7,636 nt of DNA from an uncultured Eubacteriales bacterium (lineage in GTDB: Bacteria; Bacillota; Clostridia; Peptostreptococcales; Anaerovoracaceae): assembly GCA_902803725.1 (NCBI GenBank), contig CADCRD010000058.1:1-7636 (forward strand), given 5' to 3'. A program made the translations under genes and the position numbers. The notes under the pieces were generated by a model that was not told where the DNA came from, searched no databases, and worked only from the letters and a program-made list of their open reading frames with translations. Shown one piece after another: positions 1-5,963 of this stretch. Each line of letters opens with the position of its first letter. The stretch's first letter is position 1.

Positions 1-1028
1 AGAAGAGGAGAATTTCTGAAAAGTATCAGCAGGTAATTCGCTAATCCAAAAATAAAGCCCAAAACTGTTGATGCGATTATCGTTGATCTTATTCTGTTGC
101 ACAATGCATATATCAGCCACCATACCATACCGATCATAAGCAGATTAAGTGCACCTTTTATTGAAATCAGCTGAATTATAAATGACTTTGTGGAGTAAGA
201 AGCAATTTTTGAAAGATCATAGTATATGAAAAGAGGAGTAGCGATAAACATAAGTCGTAACAATAATTTGTTCAGATCAGCTTTCGGATGATTCTTTTTG
301 AGTTTTTCTTCGATTCTGCTTAATGGTATCAGAACAAAGAGGATCGTCAGAAGAATAAGGAACAAAAAGACTGCCATCAGTTTGTATGACATACGATAAT
401 ATGTGGCCGAATAGAGAAGCTTATGTCCTGATTTCTTATTCCCGTCAATGATCACACTGTCCTTAGCAGCCATTTTGCCCGGTTTTGACAGAAATATCCC
501 AAAATCATCGCCAGTGTCAAGATGTTCCACTTTTACATGAAGAAAATATGTTTTTCCTTTGACAATGGCAACATCATTAAGCTGTTTAGTATCCTTCTTG
601 ATTGTCAGAATACCGTTTTCATTTGCATCTTCATTATTACCGTTAACAAGAATCTGGGTTCCGGTTCGATGAGCAATTTTTTCCGATGTGAGAGTTGTTG
701 GTTTTCCGAGTATTTTATTATTTGTGTCAGTAACATAAACTTTCACTTTAACATTTGTTTTGTATTTATATTCATTTAAGAAATACAGCCGGAATGTTTC
801 GATTTTGTCAGTCTTTGCATAAAAAGGCTGGGACAGTTCTGAACCTTCAGCCAGTTTTATCTGTGTTGTTAAATTATTCTGTGGGTTATTCTTCGTTATG
901 TCAATTCTGTCAAATACCTGGTATAAAAAACAGTTCTTGTTATAAACGACAAAAACCGCGGTAATTATAAGAAGCAGTATCACTATGGCTTTTTTAACAG
1001 AAAAATCAGATCTGATGATTTTAATCAT
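1..1028 (-). CDS. Membrane protein, N-terminal part; probable LTA synthase/sulfatase-family phosphoglycerol transferase (3' end outside window)
   Basis: Reading the minus strand from the ATG at 1028-1026 gives 342 open codons running off the window start, so the C-terminus is missing. Residues about 13-29 form a hydrophobic helix. Residues about 45-185 are soluble, polar and beta-rich (alternating pattern near FRLYFLNEYKYKTNVKVKV), probably an exported beta-sandwich. Further hydrophobic stretches lie at about 216-236, 257-271, 293-310 and 316-337. The last segment, FGLANYLLILFRNSPLL, resembles the membrane segment just before the extracellular sulfatase domain in clostridial LTA-synthase-like proteins, which often read NYFVLxFRGTPxLPWD. 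Such enzymes transfer glycerol phosphate from lipids to surface polymers outside the membrane. The catalytic domain, with its threonine nucleophile and metal ligands, would lie beyond the window and cannot be checked. An AGAGGA site is correctly spaced before the ATG. It is divergent from the LicD operon, which fits an envelope-polymer locus. Another multi-pass membrane enzyme is possible. Confidence 0.6.
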   Translation of the reverse strand, partial: MIKIIRSDFSVKKAIVILLLIITAVFVVYNKNCFLYQVFDRIDITKNNPQNNLTTQIKLAEGSELSQPFYAKTDKIETFRLYFLNEYKYKTNVKVKVYVTDTNNKILGKPTTLTSEKIAHRTGTQILVNGNNEDANENGILTIKKDTKQLNDVAIVKGKTYFLHVKVEHLDTGDDFGIFLSKPGKMAAKDSVIIDGNKKSGHKLLYSATYYRMSYKLMAVFLFLILLTILFVLIPLSRIEEKLKKNHPKADLNKLLLRLMFIATPLFIYYDLSKIASYSTKSFIIQLISIKGALNLLMIGMVWWLIYALCNRIRSTIIASTVLGFIFGLANYLLILFRNSPL

Positions 1029-1033
1029 GATTG

Positions 1034-1039
1034 TCCTCT
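1034..1039 (-). promoter_or_regulatory. Ribosome binding site of the divergent membrane-protein gene
   Basis: On the minus strand AGAGGA lies five bases before the ATG at 1028-1026. This supports that start, which is also followed at once by a typical basic-then-hydrophobic N-terminus (MIKIIRSDFSVKKAIVILLL). Confidence 0.6.
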
Positions 1040-1074
1040 CTTTATAATTTGTGTATCAGTTAATCATCCCGGTT

Positions 1075-1083
1075 ATAATATCA
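1075..1083 (-). promoter_or_regulatory. Candidate extended -10 promoter for the divergent membrane-protein gene
   Basis: On the minus strand the bases read TGATATTAT, a TGn extension followed by TATTAT. Transcription would start near 1068, leaving a leader of about 40 bases before the ATG at 1028. No good -35 element is visible 16-18 bases upstream, so this depends on the extended -10 alone. The 1029-1200 gap holds nothing else that I recognise: no terminator hairpin, riboswitch or operator palindrome stands out. Confidence 0.35.
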
Positions 1084-1112
1084 TAATGAAGTTTTCTTGT
1101 ATATATTATTTA

Positions 1113-1145
1113 TTGACTAATGATAATGTTTTGAAGTATTATAAT
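1113..1145 (+). promoter_or_regulatory. Candidate sigma-A promoter of the acetyltransferase-LicD operon
   Basis: TTGACT at 1113-1118 matches five of six -35 consensus bases. TATTAT at 1137-1142 lies 18 bases downstream. An overlapping perfect TATAAT is at 1140-1145, but with a spacer of 21 it is too far for the same -35. Transcription would start near 1150, about 50 bases before the ATG at 1201. It is the only promoter-like match noticed upstream of the four-gene run. Confidence 0.5.
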
Positions 1146-1200
1146 TCAGTGATATCAGTGCAACAACATACGTAGACACAATAAAGAGAAAGGAATAAAA

Positions 1201-1995
1201 ATGAAACATTGTAATGAGAGCGATATAAAGACAGCTTTGGATTTTATTTATGAAGACAGGCTGCTTAATTTTTATATGTATATGGATATCGAAGAGTGCG
1301 GAATTACAGACGAAGGTCTGGATATGTGGTTTTTTGAAGAAGACAGTGAATTGAAGGCTATAGCTTATCAATATTATGACTGCATTCATATATATAGCAA
1401 AGAACTGTTTTGCACAGATGAGCTTATCTCTCTTCTTGAGGAAAGAAAACCAAAGGTTATCGCTTCCAGCATAGAAAATATCGATGAGATCTTAAAACAT
1501 CTTGAAGGTGATTTTCTGTATGAATCAAATCATATAATAACAGCCGACAAAGAACTTCATGCCAGAGAAAGCTTTGATATAAAACCGGCTGTTGAAACCG
1601 ATATACCGGATATAGCATCATTGATGCTGAAAGCAGACATTTACAGTGATGTATATGAATATGATAAACTTGTCAGTGATCTTACAAGAAGATTCAAGGA
1701 CGGATTTGGTCGTATGTTCGTAATACGTGATGACGAAGGCAAGCTCATAGCAACGAATGCAACAAATGCTGAAACGGACGAACTCGCTGTAATAGGAGGT
1801 CTGGTAACTGATCCTTCAATGAGAGGCAAAGGGCTTGGATCATCCATAACAGCAAGTACGTGGAATCTTGTCAGAAGAGAAGGAAAAACCGGTCTTGCAT
1901 TTCTCATTACAACGAATGAGAAAACGATAAGCGTTCATAAAAAACTCGGTTTTAAATTCATAGGCTATAATGCAAGAATCATTCGCAGGGATTGA
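1201..1995 (+). CDS. Two-domain GNAT-family N-acetyltransferase
   Basis: The 264-residue protein carries a clear GNAT acyl-CoA-dependent acetyltransferase domain in its C-terminal half, from about residue 126. Motif A reads VTDPSMRGKGLGSSI (about 202-216) and contains the RGKGLG pyrophosphate-binding loop. A late HKKLGFKFIG (246-255) is the usual C-terminal strand and turn. Residues 1-115 (with FYMYMDIEECGI and AIAYQYYDCIHIYSKE) resemble the weakly conserved N-terminal half of tandem GNAT proteins common in clostridia and show no acetyl-CoA loop of their own. The ATG follows an AAAGGA site at normal spacing and candidate promoter elements. It is the first gene of the operon, and the next ATG comes two bases after its stop. 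The substrate is unknown. From context it may acetylate an amine on a surface glycan or on the amino-alcohol product of the downstream PLP enzyme, but this is inference. Confidence 0.85.
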   Translation: MKHCNESDIKTALDFIYEDRLLNFYMYMDIEECGITDEGLDMWFFEEDSELKAIAYQYYDCIHIYSKELFCTDELISLLEERKPKVIASSIENIDEILKHLEGDFLYESNHIITADKELHARESFDIKPAVETDIPDIASLMLKADIYSDVYEYDKLVSDLTRRFKDGFGRMFVIRDDEGKLIATNATNAETDELAVIGGLVTDPSMRGKGLGSSITASTWNLVRREGKTGLAFLITTNEKTISVHKKLGFKFIGYNARIIRRD

Positions 1996-1997
1996 TC

Positions 1998-4874
1998 ATG
2001 AAAAAAATACACAGAATACTTATGGACATGCTGATCGAGATCGATCAGATATGCCGCAAATACGGCATAACGTATTATGCTGCCGGCGGTACCGTTATCG
2101 GAGCAGCTCGTCATAATGGCTTTATACCATGGGATGATGATGCCGACCTGTACATGACACGTGATGAATTTATGCGTTTTCGTGAAGCGTTCAAAACTGA
2201 ACGACCTGAAAACAGAGTTCTCGAGTGTATTGAGGATAACCCTGATTATCCGGGAACTATCCCAAGGTATATTGATATAACGACAACTAATATTGCCAGA
2301 TTCGATATACTGAACAACTGCGCGGCCGGTGTTGTGATTGATATATTCATTCTTGATCCCATTCCATCAGATCCGGAACTACAGAGGAAACAAAGAAATT
2401 ATCTGAATGTTTATTCTGATGTTGTGATGCCTTTTTACGGTTTTTCCAACAGAAATGATCGTGACTACCTTGATGTCTATCAGGACTATCATAAGAAGAT
2501 CATACATGAAGGAAAAGCTGCTGCTGTAAAGGAACTTGAAGATATGATCTTCACTTATCCGGAGGAACAGGCTGAATACTACATGCTCAGATGGGGAACT
2601 GTACCGCATATATTCCCAAAAAAAATGATGGGAAATCCGGTTTACATGGAATATGAGGGATACAGCCTTCCGATGCCGGAACAATGGTATGATTATCTCG
2701 TAATGCTGTATGGCCCTGACTGGTATCAGGTTCCGGCTTTTGTTGAAGATGAAGGGCATGTTTCGGTCACCAATTATGATATGCCATACAAGAGTTATAT
2801 GGATGACGCTGTTCAGTATCTTGATATTAAAAAAACAGCTGATGAACTCTTCAACAGAAAACTTCTGATGTTGAAACGAAGAAAACTACAGATCGATTTT
2901 TCAGATTATGAGGTCGATGTCCAGTCGGAATTTGTTCGTCGTAAACTTCTGAAGAAAATCGAGGCAGAAGGCATTTCTGTTAAAGAAATGTTTGAAAGAG
3001 GGGAATATGACAGGATACTGTCTATTTTTGATGATTATTTATATGTGCAGCTTTCACTGAGATTTATTGGGGCTCAAAGGCATTCGCATCTGTACAGATT
3101 TTATAATCCAAAGATCATCCCTCTTGATGATGAGCTTTTCCGCTATTTGATTTACACTCTGCTGATAAAAGGCGATCTCAAAACAGTTTTCGTTATGGAT
3201 CGTTTTATGAACGCAGGATTTAAAAGTGAATACAAACTTGATGACGTATTCGGTCTTGCTCATAAAGTGTTTTTCATTTTAAAATCATTCAATACAGGAA
3301 TGTATGATGATGCGTTGAAAGGCCTGGACGAAACAGACGAATGGCTATATGAAAAGATGTTTTTACTGCAGTTCATTAAGAATACGATTTTATTCGAAAG
3401 AAATGATCCTGCTATGACAACAGAACAAATAGAAAAATTCGTCAGCGAAAATGAAGGTCAGACAGATGCACTCAAGCTTCTTGCTGATTCATATTACAGA
3501 AAAAAAGACTTTGATAAGGCGAAAGCGCTCTGCCTTAAAGTGTACCAGTCCTCAAGAAACGGCTTGATACTCAAAGAAATCGAAGAAAGATTTGATCCTG
3601 ATATAGCGCCATCATATGCAATAAAGTATGATAAGACTGTTAATACATGTCCGAAAACTAAAACAGGGGATAAGATGTTTGAACTGCTGAAAGAAACCGA
3701 CAGAATCTGCCGCGAAAACAACATCGAGTATTCCCTTGAGGGCAGGACATTCTTATATGGTATAAAGTATGGAGTTTTTTCATCAGAGATAACGCCTCCA
3801 AACCTTATGATGACACCGGAAAACGCATTGAAATTTATTGAAGTTACGAAAGATCTTGCAGGTGATTATCAGATCAGATATCAGAAAAACGACGCTGATC
3901 ATCTGAGGCATAATATCTATTTCTGTGATACGAGAACTACTTATATAAATCTGTTCACAAACGAAAGAACATTTATACATGTAAATATTCACATATTGAA
4001 AAGGAGAGGGAAAACAAAAGCAGGCGCATTGAAAACAAGGCTTTTTGAGATCTCAGAATTTATGGAAGCCACACCTCTGAGGACAAATATGAAAGCCGTA
4101 ACAATTTCAAAAAACGCTATAAAAAAATATATTTCGATAAAAGGCAGGCAAAAATTCAAAAATTCAGTATTTGACAGGCAGCTGAAAGATGGAACCAACG
4201 GAAAAGGAGAGTATTATCTGAGTTATAACAGGCTCAGACAACAAGCCAGATATTATATTCCCACAGATCTGTTTGAAGAGTATACAGATGTGAACATTTA
4301 CGGAACTGCTTTCAGGTGTGTAAAAAATAAGATTGGTTATATGTCGAGAGCATATAACAAGTACATGCTGGATGAGATCAAATTAAGACCTGAAGAATTT
4401 AAAATTCATTTTATTGTTGACACCGAAAATGATCTGAAAACTACTGTTGATACCCTGGGTCTTGCTGACAGCGACAGTTCCATAATAAACGATATGAATA
4501 AGTCACTGCAGTATACCTATTCTATAAGAAAAGGCGAAAGACAGAATACCGAATCATTTAATATCATGAAAAGGACCGATGCAAGAATCGTGCTTGCTCA
4601 GGAATTGATTCCTCGTAAAGATGAGATAATGGCTTTATTTGAAAAAGGAGATTTTGAACAACTGCAACAATTGCTGTATAATTATGATGTCAAAGCAAGG
4701 TTTTTTGAAAACAGAAAAATGGGCATCTGTTTTGACAGTGATATAGCTGAAGTATACCTTGCAATGCTCGAAAACAATGGTGAGGGAAAACTTGCTTCGA
4801 TCATGAGAAAGAATATTGCGGCTGAGAATCTGGCTCCGCTGGATATATCGATAGTAGAAAACAATAACAACTAG
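1998..4874 (+). CDS. Large double-LicD protein: active-looking N-terminal LicD phosphotransferase, helical linker, degenerate second LicD domain
   Basis: LicD proteins transfer phosphocholine or related phospho-alcohols from CDP carriers to surface glycans or teichoic acids. Residues 1-245 show the family signatures: GGTVIGAARHNGFIPWDDDAD (30-50, catalytic D46, D47, D48, D50 set), GVVIDIFILDP (111-121), and a closing PMPEQWYDYLVMLYGPDW (225-242). Residues about 280-550 are helical, with a TPR-like stretch near ALKLLADSYYRKKDFDKAKA (491-510). Residues about 555-790 repeat the LicD plan: LLKETDRICRENNIEYSLEG (563-582) mirrors MLIEIDQICRKYGITYYAAG (11-30), but the DDDAD site is replaced by residues around SSEITPPN and the IDIF aspartate by asparagine (N663, FIHVNIHIL). 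A helical tail ends the protein. At 958 residues it is several times longer than ordinary LicD proteins of about 270. I chose ATG 1998 over in-frame TTG 1992 because AGGG at 1987-1990 is spaced correctly only for the ATG. No signal peptide or membrane helix is seen, so it is probably cytoplasmic. The acceptor is unknown. Confidence 0.9.
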   Translation: MKKIHRILMDMLIEIDQICRKYGITYYAAGGTVIGAARHNGFIPWDDDADLYMTRDEFMRFREAFKTERPENRVLECIEDNPDYPGTIPRYIDITTTNIARFDILNNCAAGVVIDIFILDPIPSDPELQRKQRNYLNVYSDVVMPFYGFSNRNDRDYLDVYQDYHKKIIHEGKAAAVKELEDMIFTYPEEQAEYYMLRWGTVPHIFPKKMMGNPVYMEYEGYSLPMPEQWYDYLVMLYGPDWYQVPAFVEDEGHVSVTNYDMPYKSYMDDAVQYLDIKKTADELFNRKLLMLKRRKLQIDFSDYEVDVQSEFVRRKLLKKIEAEGISVKEMFERGEYDRILSIFDDYLYVQLSLRFIGAQRHSHLYRFYNPKIIPLDDELFRYLIYTLLIKGDLKTVFVMDRFMNAGFKSEYKLDDVFGLAHKVFFILKSFNTGMYDDALKGLDETDEWLYEKMFLLQFIKNTILFERNDPAMTTEQIEKFVSENEGQTDALKLLADSYYRKKDFDKAKALCLKVYQSSRNGLILKEIEERFDPDIAPSYAIKYDKTVNTCPKTKTGDKMFELLKETDRICRENNIEYSLEGRTFLYGIKYGVFSSEITPPNLMMTPENALKFIEVTKDLAGDYQIRYQKNDADHLRHNIYFCDTRTTYINLFTNERTFIHVNIHILKRRGKTKAGALKTRLFEISEFMEATPLRTNMKAVTISKNAIKKYISIKGRQKFKNSVFDRQLKDGTNGKGEYYLSYNRLRQQARYYIPTDLFEEYTDVNIYGTAFRCVKNKIGYMSRAYNKYMLDEIKLRPEEFKIHFIVDTENDLKTTVDTLGLADSDSSIINDMNKSLQYTYSIRKGERQNTESFNIMKRTDARIVLAQELIPRKDEIMALFEKGDFEQLQQLLYNYDVKARFFENRKMGICFDSDIAEVYLAMLENNGEGKLASIMRKNIAAENLAPLDISIVENNNN

Positions 4875-4878
4875 GAGG
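4873..4878 (+). promoter_or_regulatory. Ribosome binding site of the PLP-enzyme gene, overlapping the previous stop codon
   Basis: AGGAGG shares its first two bases with the TAG stop of the LicD gene and lies five bases before the ATG at 4884. The overlap implies co-transcription and probably coupled translation of the two genes. Confidence 0.8.
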
Positions 4879-4883
4879 TTAAT

Positions 4884-5939
4884 ATGTTTTATGTAAATCA
4901 GGATGTAGTTGAACTTAATCGAATCTTCGACCAGAATCTCAGAGAAGGTTTTCTGAGACTTGATCTTAATGAAAACCCCGGCGGTCTTCCAAAAGAATTC
5001 ATTGATGATGTATTGAAAGATGTAGACTCTGAATTTGTAGCAAAATATCCTGAAACAGAACCATTTCAGAGAAAGCTGGCTGCTGAACTGGGAATAACAA
5101 GAGACGAAATTGTTCTGACGAATGGTTCAGCAGAAGCTATACGCCACATCATAGAGGCATTTACCAGTCCGGGAGGCGAGATCATATCTGTAGATCCTTC
5201 TTATGCTATGTATGCTGTGTATGCAAAAATGTATGGCAGGAAACACAAAAAGGTTCCTTACAGAGATGGCTTTACATCCAGTGTCTCAGATATAATTGAT
5301 GCAATTTCGGATGAAACACAGCTGGTTATAATACTTAATCCAAACAATCCTGTTGGGGATGTTTATACCGATGAAGAAGTAAAGAGCATTATTGAATGCG
5401 CACAAAAACACGAAGCGTTTGTTCTTATTGATGAGGCTTATTTATATTTTGCTCCTTCTACTTTTATCGATATGGCCATCTCTTACGATCATGTTATACT
5501 GACGAGAACTTTTTCAAAATTGTTTTCTCTTGCGGGATGCCGTCTTGGTTATGCTGTGGGGAAAAAAGAATACGTCCAGCTTGTGCAGAAACTTTGCACG
5601 CCGCACAATGTGAATGCTTTCGGCATCAGATTTGCAGACAGGATCATATCGTCTGACGGAATGGTCGAGGATATGGTTGCAAAGCAGACAGAGGGAAAGG
5701 AATATCTGATTGATACACTCAGAAAAGAAGGTTATTTTGTGAATGCCATGGGTGGTAACTTTGTGTTTGTCAAAACGAAAAAGGATGCAGCCGATGTAAC
5801 GGACAGACTTAAAAACGAAGAAAAAATTCTTGTAAAACATTATACAGATGAAAAATACAAAAATTATATTCGGGTCACCACCGGAACAAAAGACATTATG
5901 GAGAAATTTGTCGCATCACTCCAAAAATGTGATAAATAA
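4884..5939 (+). CDS. Fold-type I PLP-dependent aminotransferase or decarboxylase, HisC/CobD-like
   Basis: The 351 residues match histidinol-phosphate aminotransferase in length and order. Visible are the N-terminal DLNENP (27-32), the cofactor-phosphate region NGSAEAI (80-86), NPNNP (152-156), DEAY with pyridine-binding D183 and Y186, the Schiff-base lysine K212 in TRTFSKLFSLAGCRLGY, phosphate-binding R220, and the late YIRVTTGT arginine R330. All catalytic positions appear intact. The family includes HisC and threonine-phosphate decarboxylase CobD. From memory it also includes capsule enzymes such as Campylobacter jejuni Cj1436 (phosphoserine decarboxylase) and Cj1437 (aminotransferase making serinol phosphate). 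Histidine biosynthesis is unlikely, since no other his gene is nearby and the neighbours are a LicD protein and a cytidylyltransferase. I infer that it makes a small amino-alcohol phosphate or related amine for CDP activation. Sequence alone does not separate transamination from decarboxylation. Confidence 0.88.
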   Translation: MFYVNQDVVELNRIFDQNLREGFLRLDLNENPGGLPKEFIDDVLKDVDSEFVAKYPETEPFQRKLAAELGITRDEIVLTNGSAEAIRHIIEAFTSPGGEIISVDPSYAMYAVYAKMYGRKHKKVPYRDGFTSSVSDIIDAISDETQLVIILNPNNPVGDVYTDEEVKSIIECAQKHEAFVLIDEAYLYFAPSTFIDMAISYDHVILTRTFSKLFSLAGCRLGYAVGKKEYVQLVQKLCTPHNVNAFGIRFADRIISSDGMVEDMVAKQTEGKEYLIDTLRKEGYFVNAMGGNFVFVKTKKDAADVTDRLKNEEKILVKHYTDEKYKNYIRVTTGTKDIMEKFVASLQKCDK

Positions 5940-5952
5940 TCAGAGTCATTAC

Positions 5953-5957
5953 GGAGG
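5953..5957 (+). promoter_or_regulatory. Ribosome binding site that fixes a UUG start
   Basis: GGAGG lies six bases before TTG 5964-5966. The previous gene's TAA at 5937-5939 is in the same frame, and no ATG or GTG lies between it and this TTG. The first in-frame ATG is codon 250 (6711). The TTG is therefore the only start that keeps the nucleotidyltransferase domain. Confidence 0.85.
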
Positions 5958-5963
5958 TTAATT

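Noticed and set aside
522..964. Two overlapping short plus-strand open frames (522-779 and 755-964)
   Set aside because: They lie opposite a continuous 342-codon minus-strand frame with a ribosome binding site and coherent membrane topology; their products are low-complexity and have no recognisable domain.
1140..1145. Perfect TATAAT paired with TTGACT at 1113
   Set aside because: The 21-base spacer is too long; the overlapping TATTAT at 1137-1142 with 18 bases is the better partner, though both remain possible.
1992..1997. In-frame TTG at 1992 as the start of the LicD gene
   Set aside because: The AGGG ribosome binding site at 1987-1990 would be only one base away from TTG 1992 but is seven bases from ATG 1998, and the ATG-started protein begins with the normal LicD N-terminus.
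2379..2759. 126-codon minus-strand open frame inside the LicD gene, and similar antisense frames elsewhere (for example 5514-5840)
   Set aside because: They are antisense to well-supported coding sequence with clear motifs, have no ribosome binding sites that I can see, and encode nothing recognisable.
4884..5939. Histidine biosynthesis gene hisC
   Set aside because: The fold and motifs fit, but there is no other histidine gene in the window and the gene is sandwiched in a LicD/cytidylyltransferase operon, so a surface-glycan role is preferred; no gene symbol is assigned.
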